From contig NW_021940919.1 of the NCBI RefSeq assembly GCF_004337985.1, positions 1,895,874 to 1,959,873 of the forward strand: a stretch of DNA of 64,000 bases, given 5' to 3'. The position numbers and the translations under genes were made by a program. How positions within the stretch are numbered: the stretch's first letter is position 1; each line of letters begins with the position of its first letter. Below the pieces are notes generated by a model. The model saw only the letters and a list, made by a program, of their open reading frames with translations, had not been told where the DNA came from and did not search any database. Below, in pieces: positions 33,973 through 43,589 of this stretch. Source of the DNA: Pyricularia pennisetigena. Its lineage: Eukaryota; Ascomycota; Sordariomycetes; Magnaporthales; Pyriculariaceae.

Positions 33973-34421
33973 TTTTGTTTCTCTTTTGGTGGGATAAGAT
34001 CTTGACTCAAATTGGAATTCAATTCTCGCTAGTGATATCTTGTGCATCAAAGGTAAAAACTGAGCTTGATATCTACGCGGTAGATCTTACGTCCCGTGCT
34101 GCATATTTATGACATGATTTACACGGTAGATAATACTGGAAACTACTTTCAATACACTTGGCAAATGTTGGCCGGAGAAAAGTTGAGGGTTCTTGCGAGT
34201 CAGTACTAATAGAGTAGACGAGAACAGATGCGGGACTAGTAACCCCGGGCAAAAGAAAGTATTTAAGCCCGGTCTGCTACAAGAAGTCGCCAAGTTTTTT
34301 TTTTTTTATTTTTATTTTCCAGTAGTAGAACTTTCAAGCTCCATGCTTAGTAGCAGCTAGAAAATCTGTCGGTAAAATATTCGCACCAGTCAACACTCGC
34401 CATTTCAACCAACACCTCACT
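33973..34421. promoter_or_regulatory. Divergent promoter between gamma-synthase and LOG genes
   Basis: Two near-identical same-strand motifs, ACGCGGTAGAT (34075-34085) and ACACGGTAGAT (34121-34131), lie 46 bp apart. The first is inside an inverted CTAC-N3-GTAG. A T-run precedes the LOG start. They are plausible operators for a zinc-cluster regulator such as the one encoded at 36585-38711. Confidence 0.35.
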
Positions 34422-35115
34422 ATGGCCAACAGCACAGGCAGTGAGGTCCCCTCCAAACCCTTTACGGTGTGCGTGTTCTGTGGTACGTGTTTTCCAAATC
34501 CATTGTAGAAAAGCAAAACTCATGTGAACAAAAGGTGCCAGTCAGGGGTCATCGCCGAGATACATGCAAGCGACCAAGAATCTCGCAGAGGTCCTTCACT
34601 TGCACTCTTGGTCTCTGGTCTACGGAGGCGGCACCTATGGCCTGATGGGAAACCTCGCAAAGTCCCTGGTCGAACTCTCGGGGCCCGAGGCTGTCCATGG
34701 GATTATCCCGGCGGCCCTAATCAGGGCCGAAAGGGGGCTGGTGAAACCCGAAGTCGCCGAATATGGCCGCACTACCGTCGTGCCCGACATGCACGAGAGA
34801 AAGTCACTCATGGCGAGTCAGGCTGATGCATTTGTCGCTCTCCCCGGCGGATATGGTACCATGGAGGAGTTGTTCGAAGCTGTGACCTGGAACCAGCTGG
34901 GCATCCACAGTCGTCCGGTGGTGCTTCTAAACACAGGTGGCTTCTTTAACCATATTCTGGCCTGGATCGACCACGCCGTCGGTGAAGGCTTGATTTCAAA
35001 GGGCACCGCCGATATTATCAGCGTTGCAGAGACGCCGGAAGATGTTGTGCTCATGATCCGCAACTACAAGCTGGCAGAGGGTAGACATCTTCTCGACTGG
35101 GGGTCCAAGTGTTAG
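34422..35115 (+). CDS. LOG-family cytokinin riboside 5'-monophosphate phosphoribohydrolase
   Basis: Two exons, 34422-34482 and 34535-35115, give 213 residues. The first exon codes for only 20 residues and its joining restores the N-terminal LOG motif VFCGASQGSSPRY. The 52-bp intron (GTACGT..AAAG) is in phase 1. The Rossmann-like fold is followed through LVYGGGTYGLMG, the basic HERK motif (107-110) and the family signature PGGYGTMEE (124-132), whose Glu residues are catalytic. LOG enzymes cut cytokinin nucleotides to the free active bases in one step, in the cytosol. The next gene, same strand and 401 bp away, is an isopentenyltransferase, which supports a cytokinin function over the older annotation lysine decarboxylase. 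In Claviceps and Fusarium the two functions are fused in one protein; here they are separate. Confidence 0.9.
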
Positions 35116-35516
35116 GTTGGTTAAAACAAATAATATGTTTTTATAGATATCTGACGTGACACTACTAAAAATGTTGTACGACGCCTGCTGTCTCTTTTCT
35201 CCCCCTGCTGCTTCGTATTTTTAAACCGGGAACGGGAAAACGTAACCTGTTTACCGCGCAGAGAACCCTTGCCGTTTTACTAATGTAGCATTTGCATGTT
35301 CTTCGCGGGGAATTATTGAATGGCCCTTGCCTTTGCTGTAGCTAGTTTCGGCTTACAGCTGGCTCCGATTATCATTTTACCTTGGTCAAAAGCCTTGCTC
35401 CACCGCGACGCCCTGCGGGTAGAAGTGCATAAGTAAAGCTCTTTGCGATACCACAGCCAACCGTATCGACTTCTCCCAAACGTGCTTCCTACCTCTGCTC
35501 CTCGCAATACTTTACA
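35116..35516. other. Intergenic LOG-IPT region
   Basis: Promoter of the IPT gene. It includes GTTTACCGCGC near 35249, loosely like the CGGTAGAT motif on the other strand. Confidence 0.35.
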
Positions 35517-36395
35517 ATGACTAATCCCATCCCCATCGTCGTTATAATGGGCCCCACAGGGGTCGGCAAGACCCGGCTGAGCGTCGAGATAGCCGCTGCG
35601 GTCGACGGCGAGATCATCTCCCTCGATAGCATACAGGCGTACCGCGACTGCCCCATCATGGCTGCGCAAGTGACCAAGGAAGAAATGAAACAGATCCCAC
35701 ACCACCTTGTGAACCACCTGGACGCGGCCGAGGAGCCATCTGCAAGTGATTTCGTCCGAGACGCGCTGGAAGCGGTCCGGGAGATAGACGGCCGCGGCCG
35801 TGTGCCCATCATCTGCGGCGGCTCGACCTCGCTCACCAAGCCGCTACTCTTCCACCCTTTCGTCCAGGCGCAAAAGGTCCTGCCCATAGCGTTGACCGCG
35901 GACCTGGACTTGATCAAAACCCTCTGCGATGGCCGGATCGAGCAAATGGTACGCGACGGTCTGTTGAGCGAGGTCGAACGAATGTTCAAGTTGGAGTGCA
36001 AAATGGGCTTGTACGACAGCCCCGTCCGCCGCGGCGCCTGGAGATCTATCGGCTACCCCGAGCTGCGTGGGTGGTGCGACGCCAAGACTGCCGGGGCCGA
36101 CGACAAGGCTGCCCAGGCACTGGAGCGTGGCCTGCAGCTGATGAAGCAGAATACGCTGCGTTACGCCGAGACGCAGCTGCGTCTGCTGTGGGATAATATC
36201 ATCCCGGCCTCGCCAAATGTCTATGGGAAATGTCTGGTCTTTACCGTTGTCTCGCGAGAGAGGTTCGCTGATGATGTTGAGCAGCCGGCTGTTCACAGCT
36301 GTAAGCAGTGGCTGCACAAGTTCAGGCAGGCCTCTCTTTCGGCAAAGCTGGTGGCGAAATCGGGGTCGACGAATAGTGTGGCTATTGGGGTTTGA
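35517..36395 (+). CDS. Isopentenyltransferase, adenylate-type (cytokinin synthesis)
   Basis: Intronless, 292 residues. P-loop GPTGVGKT at 12-19, then LDSIQAY with Asp37 and Ser38, which in the family hold the prenyl-acceptor and base. IPHHLVNHLD and ICGGSTSL follow. The C-terminal half has the family's GRIEQMVRDGLL..EV helix and RRGAWRSIGYPEL. It lacks the insertion and the C-terminal zinc-finger extension of tRNA dimethylallyltransferases, and is much shorter than the eukaryotic tRNA enzymes. It is therefore of the type that transfers dimethylallyl to AMP/ADP/ATP, making isopentenyladenine nucleotides for de novo cytokinin. With LOG next door it gives a two-step route to free isopentenyladenine. 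Whether it prefers free nucleotides must be tested, because IPT subfamilies are close. An (AT)20 repeat follows the stop. Confidence 0.85.
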   Translation: MTNPIPIVVIMGPTGVGKTRLSVEIAAAVDGEIISLDSIQAYRDCPIMAAQVTKEEMKQIPHHLVNHLDAAEEPSASDFVRDALEAVREIDGRGRVPIICGGSTSLTKPLLFHPFVQAQKVLPIALTADLDLIKTLCDGRIEQMVRDGLLSEVERMFKLECKMGLYDSPVRRGAWRSIGYPELRGWCDAKTAGADDKAAQALERGLQLMKQNTLRYAETQLRLLWDNIIPASPNVYGKCLVFTVVSRERFADDVEQPAVHSCKQWLHKFRQASLSAKLVAKSGSTNSVAIGV

Positions 36396-36420
36396 GGGAG
36401 GCGCGTCCATGGAAAAGGAT

Positions 36421-36428
<8 letters not shown>

Positions 36429-36468
<40 letters not shown>
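36429..36468. repeat. (AT)20 microsatellite
   Basis: Uninterrupted AT dinucleotides 33 bp after the IPT stop codon. Confidence 0.95.
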
Positions 36469-36470
<2 letters not shown>

Positions 36471-36584
36471 TTTTTCCCAATATTTACATTCATGCACAAT
36501 ACAATGATGATTATAGCCCGATACCAAGCTCAGAAATGATACATGGCATTTGAAAACCTCCCAATGCTTTCTTTAAATGAAACG

Positions 36585-38711
36585 CTAAAAAATATGCTGT
36601 ACTCCCGCATCGAGCTTCTCAACCAGCTCCTTTGCCGATTCATTCATCTCAAACCGTTTCAGGGTGGCAACGATTCGCGCCTCGCCGTTTTGGGCGTCGC
36701 CATGTTGCCTAAGAAAAACGGCCGCATGTGCCAGGAAAGATGGCAGGAAGGGATGCATCTAAGCGGCACAAAAGATGGGCCACGTCAGCCACGACCCACA
36801 GACTCTTCCCTCTCATTCCTCGACCCATCCACCCACCTTGAGGTAGTTTATGCGGCGCAGGCTCCCGGCAAGGAGCACAATTCCATCGGCGGCCCGGAGC
36901 GCTGTGTTCTTGGCAACCGCCAGGAGTTCCTGGTGCCGCGCACCATGCCACGGGCACGCCACCGCCGTGTCGTAGAGGTGGATGGCGGCGCTGCAGGCCA
37001 TGGCGTAGTTGAAGGTGGTCAAGGGGTCTTCTTGCCTGTCGGGGAGCCTCCCGCTGCTGATGCTGATGCCGCCGCCCACGCGCGCCTCCAAATCTTGTGC
37101 CAGCCACTCGTGCCTCCGCAGGAACTCCTCCGCGGCCTTGTCGGCCACCACCTTGCCTTCGGCCACCGCCGCCACCGCCAACCGCCGGTGCATTAGGCAG
37201 CGCCCGTACAGCTCCGCCAGTGTCGTGCTCTCGGCGAATGGCGACATGCCACTTACAGCCTTGTGCGGCGTGTCGACAGAGTGGGAGGGGATGTTCCCTT
37301 GCTGCCGCGCCTCTGTTTCGGGGCCTGTGTTTGTGGCTGGGAATCGAACGCGGACCTATCATTTTTGCCATGAAGACAGAGAAAATTCAAAGTTAACGCC
37401 GTTTTTCTTTTTTCAAACAAACTCAGATCGTTTTGCTGTTATTCTGCTTCTTGTTCACTAACCACCTCCTCTGGTATTATCACTGGCAGGGAGCTGTAGA
37501 GGGCAAGCAGCCGATCAAAGCAAAACGCAACCCAGAACGTCCTCCTCCTCTCCTCGCTCGCGGCACTGACCACAACGGTCCAACCTGCTGAGGAGCAAGC
37601 CCAGCACGGACATTCGAGCGGCCCGGCGTCGACGATGTGCAAACCGGCCACCTGCACCAGGCGCAGGGCGCGGGCGGCAGTGGCCAGGTTACGGCGGCGC
37701 CGGCACCGCAAAAAGTCACAGTACGCTAGAAGGAGCCAGGCCTGGACCTCGTCCAGCTCGACGTGGCGTACCGCCCAAGGCAGTTCCGGGTCGGTTCCGT
37801 CGTGCAGCCGTGCCAGCTCTGAGCGCGCCGCTGCGCATAGCCGGTCCGCATGTGTCGGGAACTGCGCTGACACGGCCGAGGCCAGCGCCCACATGGCCAG
37901 TCGTAGGCAGGCCCGCGCTGTGCCGGGGGTTTCCTGATCGGCCCAGGACAGGTAGCGTTCACGGTCTAAGAATGGCGCAAACGGGTGAACTCGGTCGAAA
38001 TATAGAGCGTCGCTATGGGGTTATTCTGTTAATTATGAGGTCGCGTCGGTGGCTTTTTTTTTTTTTTTTTTTTTTTTTTTCTTTTTTTAATTTTCCCTTT
38101 CTTTTCCTACAAGGGCTTGCCTTCTTACAGGTCGGCTTTCAATAGGTCAGGGAGATCGAGACAGCCGTGGGACATGGGCGTTGGTGGCTCCTTATCCGGT
38201 TCGACGTCCTGGAGCTCCAGATCCGCCTCCACCCAGTTTCCGGCGATGTCGTCCAGCCAACTGCCTGTCCCCCAATCGGTGTACTCGCTCGCCCCGGCGA
38301 CCGGGCTCCCACGAAGATCGGCGTCGCGGAGGCTCCCATCGAATTCTAGCCCGTCATGCTCAATCTCTCGACTTAACCGGGTATTCTCGGTACTGGCCTG
38401 TTCTGCCAACTGTTGCTCCAGTGACACTGTAGACAGTAAGCGTACACAGGTTCGTCAAAGGTGAGTGTCTCGTTAAAGTTAGGCGTATAATCGCAAGCAG
38501 CTCTGGCCTTACCAACTTTGGCCCTCAAGGCCTGGAGCTGTCCTTTCTTGGGACCACGCTTGGGTCTCTTTTCGACAAAAACACACGCCGTCCCCGTCCG
38601 CACGCAGTATCCACACCGCGGCCTGGTACGATCGCACCGTGACTTGCGGCGCCGACACTGCTCACAAGCCAGATCGCCGTGTTGCCCCGAATCTGCAATT
38701 ACTTCGTGCAT
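36585..38711 (-). CDS. Zn2Cys6 transcription factor, probable cluster regulator
   Basis: Five exons, 38711-38513, 38426-38129, 38012-37463, 37355-36837 and 36758-36585, give 579 residues; introns are 86, 116, 107 and 78 bp and all phases close. The DNA-binding domain is Cys16-X2-Cys19-X6-Cys26-X6-Cys33-X2-Cys36-X6-Cys43, followed by a basic linker (KRPKRGPKKG) and a short coiled coil (VSLEQQLAEQ). The middle homology region starts DALYFDRVHPFAPF and includes ERRRTFWVAFCFDRLLA. The last exon ends in an amphipathic helix EKLDAGVQHIF. Intron 2 contains a 27-base T run (plus strand). Placed between IPT and the aminotransferase, it is a natural candidate for controlling the group; this is inferred from position only. 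Confidence 0.88.
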
Positions 38712-39936
38712 GGCCGGTTCGGTCGAGCTAAGTCTTGTTTGTTTTTACAAAGGTTCCTACACTGCCTGCCCAAATCCATGGCCGCCTTCATCTGCTCCTG
38801 ACAGTCAGATTATGTAATATTCCCCTCGTTCCCACCCGCCTGCTTTTTTGTGCATGGTTATATCGTGCACGATTTTCGAGCACGCAATGCTGCTGATAAG
38901 TTCCCGGTGCTTGTGGTGCCAGCATAACATTGAACTCTATGTATATGTATATACGTGCATGCATACAAAGGTGGGGGAAAGTTGGAACCCACAGCAAGAA
39001 ATACCTCGGTAAAGGGATGGTCGGCTTTGTGGAGGTTTCTGAAGTAATAAACGGTCGCCGGTTAAATGAAATGCCTTGTGATGAGCATGAAATTTGTGGT
39101 GAAAATGCATTTACCAAAAAGGTGTACCATGCAGTTATTAAAGTAACCGGGTGGGGATAGAGAATTCGGGTAACAACTACACATGCGCGGGAGGTGCTCA
39201 GAAGATTTGGTAGTCTTTGTGGGAGGTTCCAAATCCCACCTACATGATTTTGTACAAATCTATACCAAAATACATCTCAGCAAGCTTCTCGCTTTTGACT
39301 TCAAGCTTTCGCTTGTGCCTGCAAACTTTCTCTTGTGCCTACAAGCTTTGTTAGGCCTAGCAGATAATCACAGTGGGCGGGGCAAGAAAGAATATTACCA
39401 TGGCACGGCACCTGGGTAAAGATTACACTCCTTGTCACCGTGCTTTTATGTGTGGACCCTGCCAACTTGGCTCCTAGCGCTGGAAGCTGTCAGATTACTA
39501 CGGATGCAGACTGGGTCTTACACTGGAAGCCTGATCTGGACGCGGCGCAATTAAAGCCCGTAACATATCTAAGCTTGGTGCAATACCCAGTATATACACC
39601 TAGTCGCTTAGAAAAGGTTATAAGACCAAGTTTCAAACAAGTTTGTAAAATGTTGCATTGGTCGGTCGACATTGCGGGTTCGGCCCGAGTACAACTCCAA
39701 GCATGTGTCTGTAAAGTTAGTTACCCTGGAAAGCATATGCGAGACCGTCCGTAGTGGAGAACAAACTTCTGGTACAGTATTTTTGTATGGGCCTTTGACA
39801 ACTTACTGTAAGTGGGTTGCGCCTTGTACCTAATTAATTTCTTATTTTCTTTTCAAAAGTGTTTGGGATAACAGCGGCTATCGCCCTCAGTCATAGTGCT
39901 GCCGTAGACCGAAAGCGAGTTATTTTACACAGGCGC
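38712..39936. other. 1.2 kb intergenic region
   Basis: Promoter of the zinc-cluster gene and 3' side of the aminotransferase. Near 39280-39350 a short CAAGCTT(T/C)..GCTT motif is repeated. An ORF at 39440-39754 has no recognised domain. No gene supported. Confidence 0.4.
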
Positions 39937-41691
39937 CTAAGCAGTGGGGATCTGAGCCGAATATGACTCTTCATCCCTGAAAATATCTTCTATATCCTCC
40001 ATGTTTCGTATTGACCAAAAGTCCCGACAGGCATCCACAAACGACCTCGACTTTGCCCCGAGCTCGTCCTCTTCCACGGCTGCGAAGCAGAACCGGAGGA
40101 ACTTGTGCCCGCGCTCGTTCCTGACCTTTTCCGTCGCGGCGAAGTTTTCCCCCGCCACCGTCAGGACCAGGTAGGGAGGGTGGATGCACTTCAGCCACAG
40201 AGCGCGCATCAACCTCTTGGCGTCGACCGCCAACGCGAGCGCGTGGTTTTCGATCTTGACCTCTACCCAGAGGAACATTCCGCCCGTCGGCCAGCAAAAC
40301 TCGAACATGGCCGTTTCGTCGCCCCCCGCCGAGTGGGCCAGCTTCCCTCCTTCCAGCACCGTAGCCATCTTGATCATGCGGCGTCGGTAAGTAGATCGGA
40401 GCCCTTGGAGCCAGCAGACCCAGCCATCCAAACCCCAGCTTGGACGGTTGTCGCCGCCGCCGCCGACGACGGGCTCAGAGAGCAGTCGGGCAACGACGAC
40501 CTGCGCAAAACCCGAAGGCTGCTGTGTGGTGTCGTCGACGATGGCGAAGAGGCGATCGCACACGGCCGGGCTCGCCGTTATCCACCCAAGCCTGCAGCCC
40601 GGGGCGATAGACTTGGAGAACGAGTCCAGCCTGATAACCCGCCCTTCCTCGTCGATGCGGATAAAACTAGGCACCAGCTCGTCCAGGAACGCGTGGCCGG
40701 TCGACGGGAGGTCAAATGGGCCCGTTGCGTCTGGGGTAGGATAGTATAGGTGGAAATACGGATCGTCCTCGACCACGACCACGTCGAACCGCGAGCAAAG
40801 TTTATAAACATCCCTACGCCTCGACAGAGACATCACCCCCGACGTTGGATTTTGGCCAGTGCTTTGCTTCTTCATCAGTTCCACTTCTCGAGACCACCAT
40901 GTTTGGAGAGCAGCACCTACGGGATTGTGTACAACACATGCGGCCTCTTGCCTCGGGAATCATCCCAATTCTCCAAAACCTCCTCCAGACCGCCCGGGCC
41001 GTGGGCCAAGAGCCCCTGGGCGTCCATGGCGACCGGCACAACGTTTATGTTCTTGTTTTCGGCCAGGGCCACCGGGGGCCCATATACGAACTCGTCGACC
41101 AGCAGACCCTCGCGGCTCGCGACGTCCTGCAGCTCCCCATCCCAGTGGTTGAAAAGCAGCTCAAATACCTTAGATAGCCCGTCAGCCGAGCCGCCATCAA
41201 TTATAACCTCGGGCCCGCCTCGATACGGGATCCCGGGGTGCTGCACAGATATCAGCTGCCGGAGCAGACTGTGGAGCGGCGGGAAGCCCCTAGCGCTGCC
41301 GTACTGCAGGGCCGATGACAGGTCCATTTTGTCTGCCCAGGTGCCGTGCGGTGAATCCCGATTGACGGTAATATGTAGGTCAACACTGCCATCGTCAATG
41401 AGTTTCGTAGGTTCGTTGACCGACACTTGGAGACTGTCAAAGGGAAATAAATTCGTATGGGGTAGGCCTAGTACAAACGTCAAAACCAAGATTTTGACCA
41501 AAAGAATTAAAAAAAAAAGAAAAGAAAAAAATTGAGATGGTCTGCAAAGCAATTGTACCTCCAGAGAAATTGCACATGCCCGGCCTGAGAAAGTACTTGT
41601 AATACTGCTTTAGCGCATTAGGCCTCCTAGCCTTGGACGTCTTGGAGAAGTGATGCGACAAATCGACGGGCGGCCGGGATGTGGAAAACAT
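39937..41691 (-). CDS. Class I/II PLP aminotransferase (Aro8/kynurenine-aminotransferase-like)
   Basis: Three exons, 41691-41559, 41467-40921 and 40861-39937, give 534 residues. Introns of 91 and 59 bp have GT-AG ends. The second intron interrupts the cofactor motif TGQNPTSG, which appears only after splicing (LYTIPTGQNPTSGV). Fold-type I marks are ALQYGSARGFPPL, GGSADGLSK, VVVEDDPYFHLYYP and the cofactor lysine Lys310 in DSFSKSIAPGCRLGW. The family moves amino groups between aromatic or other hydrophobic amino acids and 2-oxo acids in the cytosol. In the cluster it may convert an amino-acid side chain of the product to a keto acid. It shares a 548-bp divergent promoter with the 2OG oxygenase. 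It is not a clear ACC synthase, although it belongs to the same superfamily. Confidence 0.87.
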
Positions 41692-42239
41692 GGCGACTCG
41701 TTTGTTCTCCTTCCGTTCGAGACCGCTTTCCCCGATTGGTTAAACAATGTGAACTAGAAAACAGTGTCTTGTATGCCTCTTTTTATATCATTTTCCCCGG
41801 TTGGCAGCCGCCGGGTTCCGGCGTCAATTCGACTGGGTTTTGAATTTTGTCCCGTCCATGCGAAAGCATGTCAACCAAGAAGTGGGGATTTTCAGGAGCA
41901 AGCGGTCAGAAGGAGAGACAGCTCGCACTCGATAATAAAACTCCGGGCGGGGCCACATATTGTGATTCCCGGACACTATGGGCTTCTTGACGTAACGTAA
42001 CCAAAGGTATAAAAACACCGACCAATCTTTTGCTACTATGTTAACAAATCTAGTTTAGACTTTAGAGTCCGCCTCTGCTAACTTTTTACGCCTTCAACGT
42101 GCGAATGTTCAATTTAAAAAGAAACCAATTTCGAGCTTAACCATCCATGTAAACGATTACGCCTTCACCATAATATTAAAAACGAAAAAAAAAAAAAAAA
42201 AAAGTTCACACCCCCGGCTCGACCGCATTCAACCACACA
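41692..42239. promoter_or_regulatory. Divergent promoter between aminotransferase and 2OG oxygenase
   Basis: 548 bp with a TATAAAAA-like box near 42008 on the oxygenase side, a CCAAT-like CCAATC near 42022, and an A19 run just before the oxygenase start. Confidence 0.4.
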
Positions 42240-43433
42240 ATGGCCTCTGAGACTCTTTTCGAGCCCATTCCTCCCTTTCCAGACGATGTCCCGACGGCGT
42301 CCATCACTACTATATCCCTTGGCGCCCTCCGCGCGGGCGACGACGTCGCCGCCCGGTCTCTCCTGGACGCCTGCAAGAACCTGGGATTTTTCCTGCTCGA
42401 CCTACGCGGGGACGAGCTCGGCGAGGCTATGGGCACGGATATTGATCAGCTTATGGGAGAGGCGGGCAGAGAGATCATGGGATTATCAACCGAGGCTAAG
42501 GAGCAGTACCATGTCGACATTGCAAAGGGTTGTTTTGAGGGGTGCGATTTTTTTTTTGATTTTTTTTATTTTATTTGTTGTCCTATTTTTAAACCTCCGT
42601 CGTTTCTCCTTTATTCCTCTCCAGAACGGAATAACCTAACATCTTATAGATACAAAATCCGCGGCATCGGCAAGACCGAGACCAACCAGCCTGACCGGTT
42701 CGAGTGGTTTAATATAGGCGAGGACGGCCTTGTCGACGAAGCCGCGACGCCGCCCCTGCCGGTAGTTGTTCAGCAGCAGCTGCCGCTGATCCGATCTTAC
42801 GTCGCGCGCGGCAAGGCTGTGGCGGCCACCATCCACCGAACGCTAGCCGTGCAGCTGGGTCTCCCGGCCGATGCTTTCGCATCCTTCATTGGCGGGCCGG
42901 AAGACGGCAGCAACGGATCCTCGGCCGCGTCGCGATCCGCGCTGCGTCTGATGAAATTCGACCCCAGCCGGTCGGCGGGCGAAATGCGCACGTCGCTGCG
43001 TCCACACACGGACCTCGGCGTCATGACGCTGCTCGCCAACATCATGGGCGGCCTGCAGATCCTGGCGCCGGGCTCGGCGGCTTCTGACCCGGCCGGATGG
43101 CTGTGGGTGCGGCCAAAGCCGCGGCACCTGGTCGTCAACATTGGTGACACCATGGTGGAGTGGACAGGCGGACTGCTCCGCAGCAACACCCATAGGGTCA
43201 ACTACGCGCCGGGCGAGCAGCGGCTCGTCGATCGCTACAGTATGGCCTTCTTCCTCAAGCCGAAGAAGGAGGCGAGCATGAGAAACCTTCTGGGACAGGA
43301 GAGAGAGGGGGGTGTGGTGGACATGACCTTTGGGCAGTGGGAGATTAAAAAGACGCTGGCTTTTGCCAGCGATCAGGCGGATAGTATTGTCAATCGCCGC
43401 GATGCGAATGGCCAGCAAAGAAACTGTGTATAG
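42240..43433 (+). CDS. 2-oxoglutarate/Fe(II)-dependent oxygenase (isopenicillin N synthase-like)
   Basis: Two exons, 42240-42528 and 42625-43433, give 365 residues. The 96-bp T-rich intron (GTTGTT..CTCCAG) is in phase 1. It is a multiple of three without stops, so unspliced RNA would encode a 32-residue insertion. The N-terminal DIOX_N region is followed by the jelly roll with iron ligands His224 and Asp226 (RPHTDLGVMTLL) and His286 (SNTHRVNY). Arg300 and Ser302 of RYSMAFF bind 2-oxoglutarate. This family hydroxylates, desaturates or closes rings on small molecules; fungal cluster members include LolO of lolines and gibberellin desaturase. Its substrate here is unknown; a prenylated adenine derivative is one option. 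The divergent partner is the aminotransferase. Confidence 0.88.
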   Translation: MASETLFEPIPPFPDDVPTASITTISLGALRAGDDVAARSLLDACKNLGFFLLDLRGDELGEAMGTDIDQLMGEAGREIMGLSTEAKEQYHVDIAKGCFEGCDFFFDFFYFICCPIFKPPSFLLYSSPERNNLTSYRYKIRGIGKTETNQPDRFEWFNIGEDGLVDEAATPPLPVVVQQQLPLIRSYVARGKAVAATIHRTLAVQLGLPADAFASFIGGPEDGSNGSSAASRSALRLMKFDPSRSAGEMRTSLRPHTDLGVMTLLANIMGGLQILAPGSAASDPAGWLWVRPKPRHLVVNIGDTMVEWTGGLLRSNTHRVNYAPGEQRLVDRYSMAFFLKPKKEASMRNLLGQEREGGVVDMTFGQWEIKKTLAFASDQADSIVNRRDANGQQRNCV

Positions 43434-43589
43434 TTGTTAGTTGTGCAGTTCACTTTCAAAGACTTTAGGCTTTCTGTTGCGGTGAAACTGAGTTTGGCCA
43501 CCGGCAAATTCACGCTCTGGGTTTTTAAAGACCTTATACCATTGAGATGCAAATATATAAATCCACATCGCAACGGATAGATAGATACT

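Noticed and set aside
39440..39754. 104-codon ORF between the regulator and the aminotransferase
   Set aside because: No recognisable domain, signal peptide or codon bias; not enough support for a gene.
39937..43433. Aminotransferase plus 2OG oxygenase as an ethylene pair (ACC synthase and ACC oxidase)
   Set aside because: Both belong to the right superfamilies, but their motifs fit Aro8-like transferases and general fungal IPNS-like oxygenases better than the ACC enzymes.
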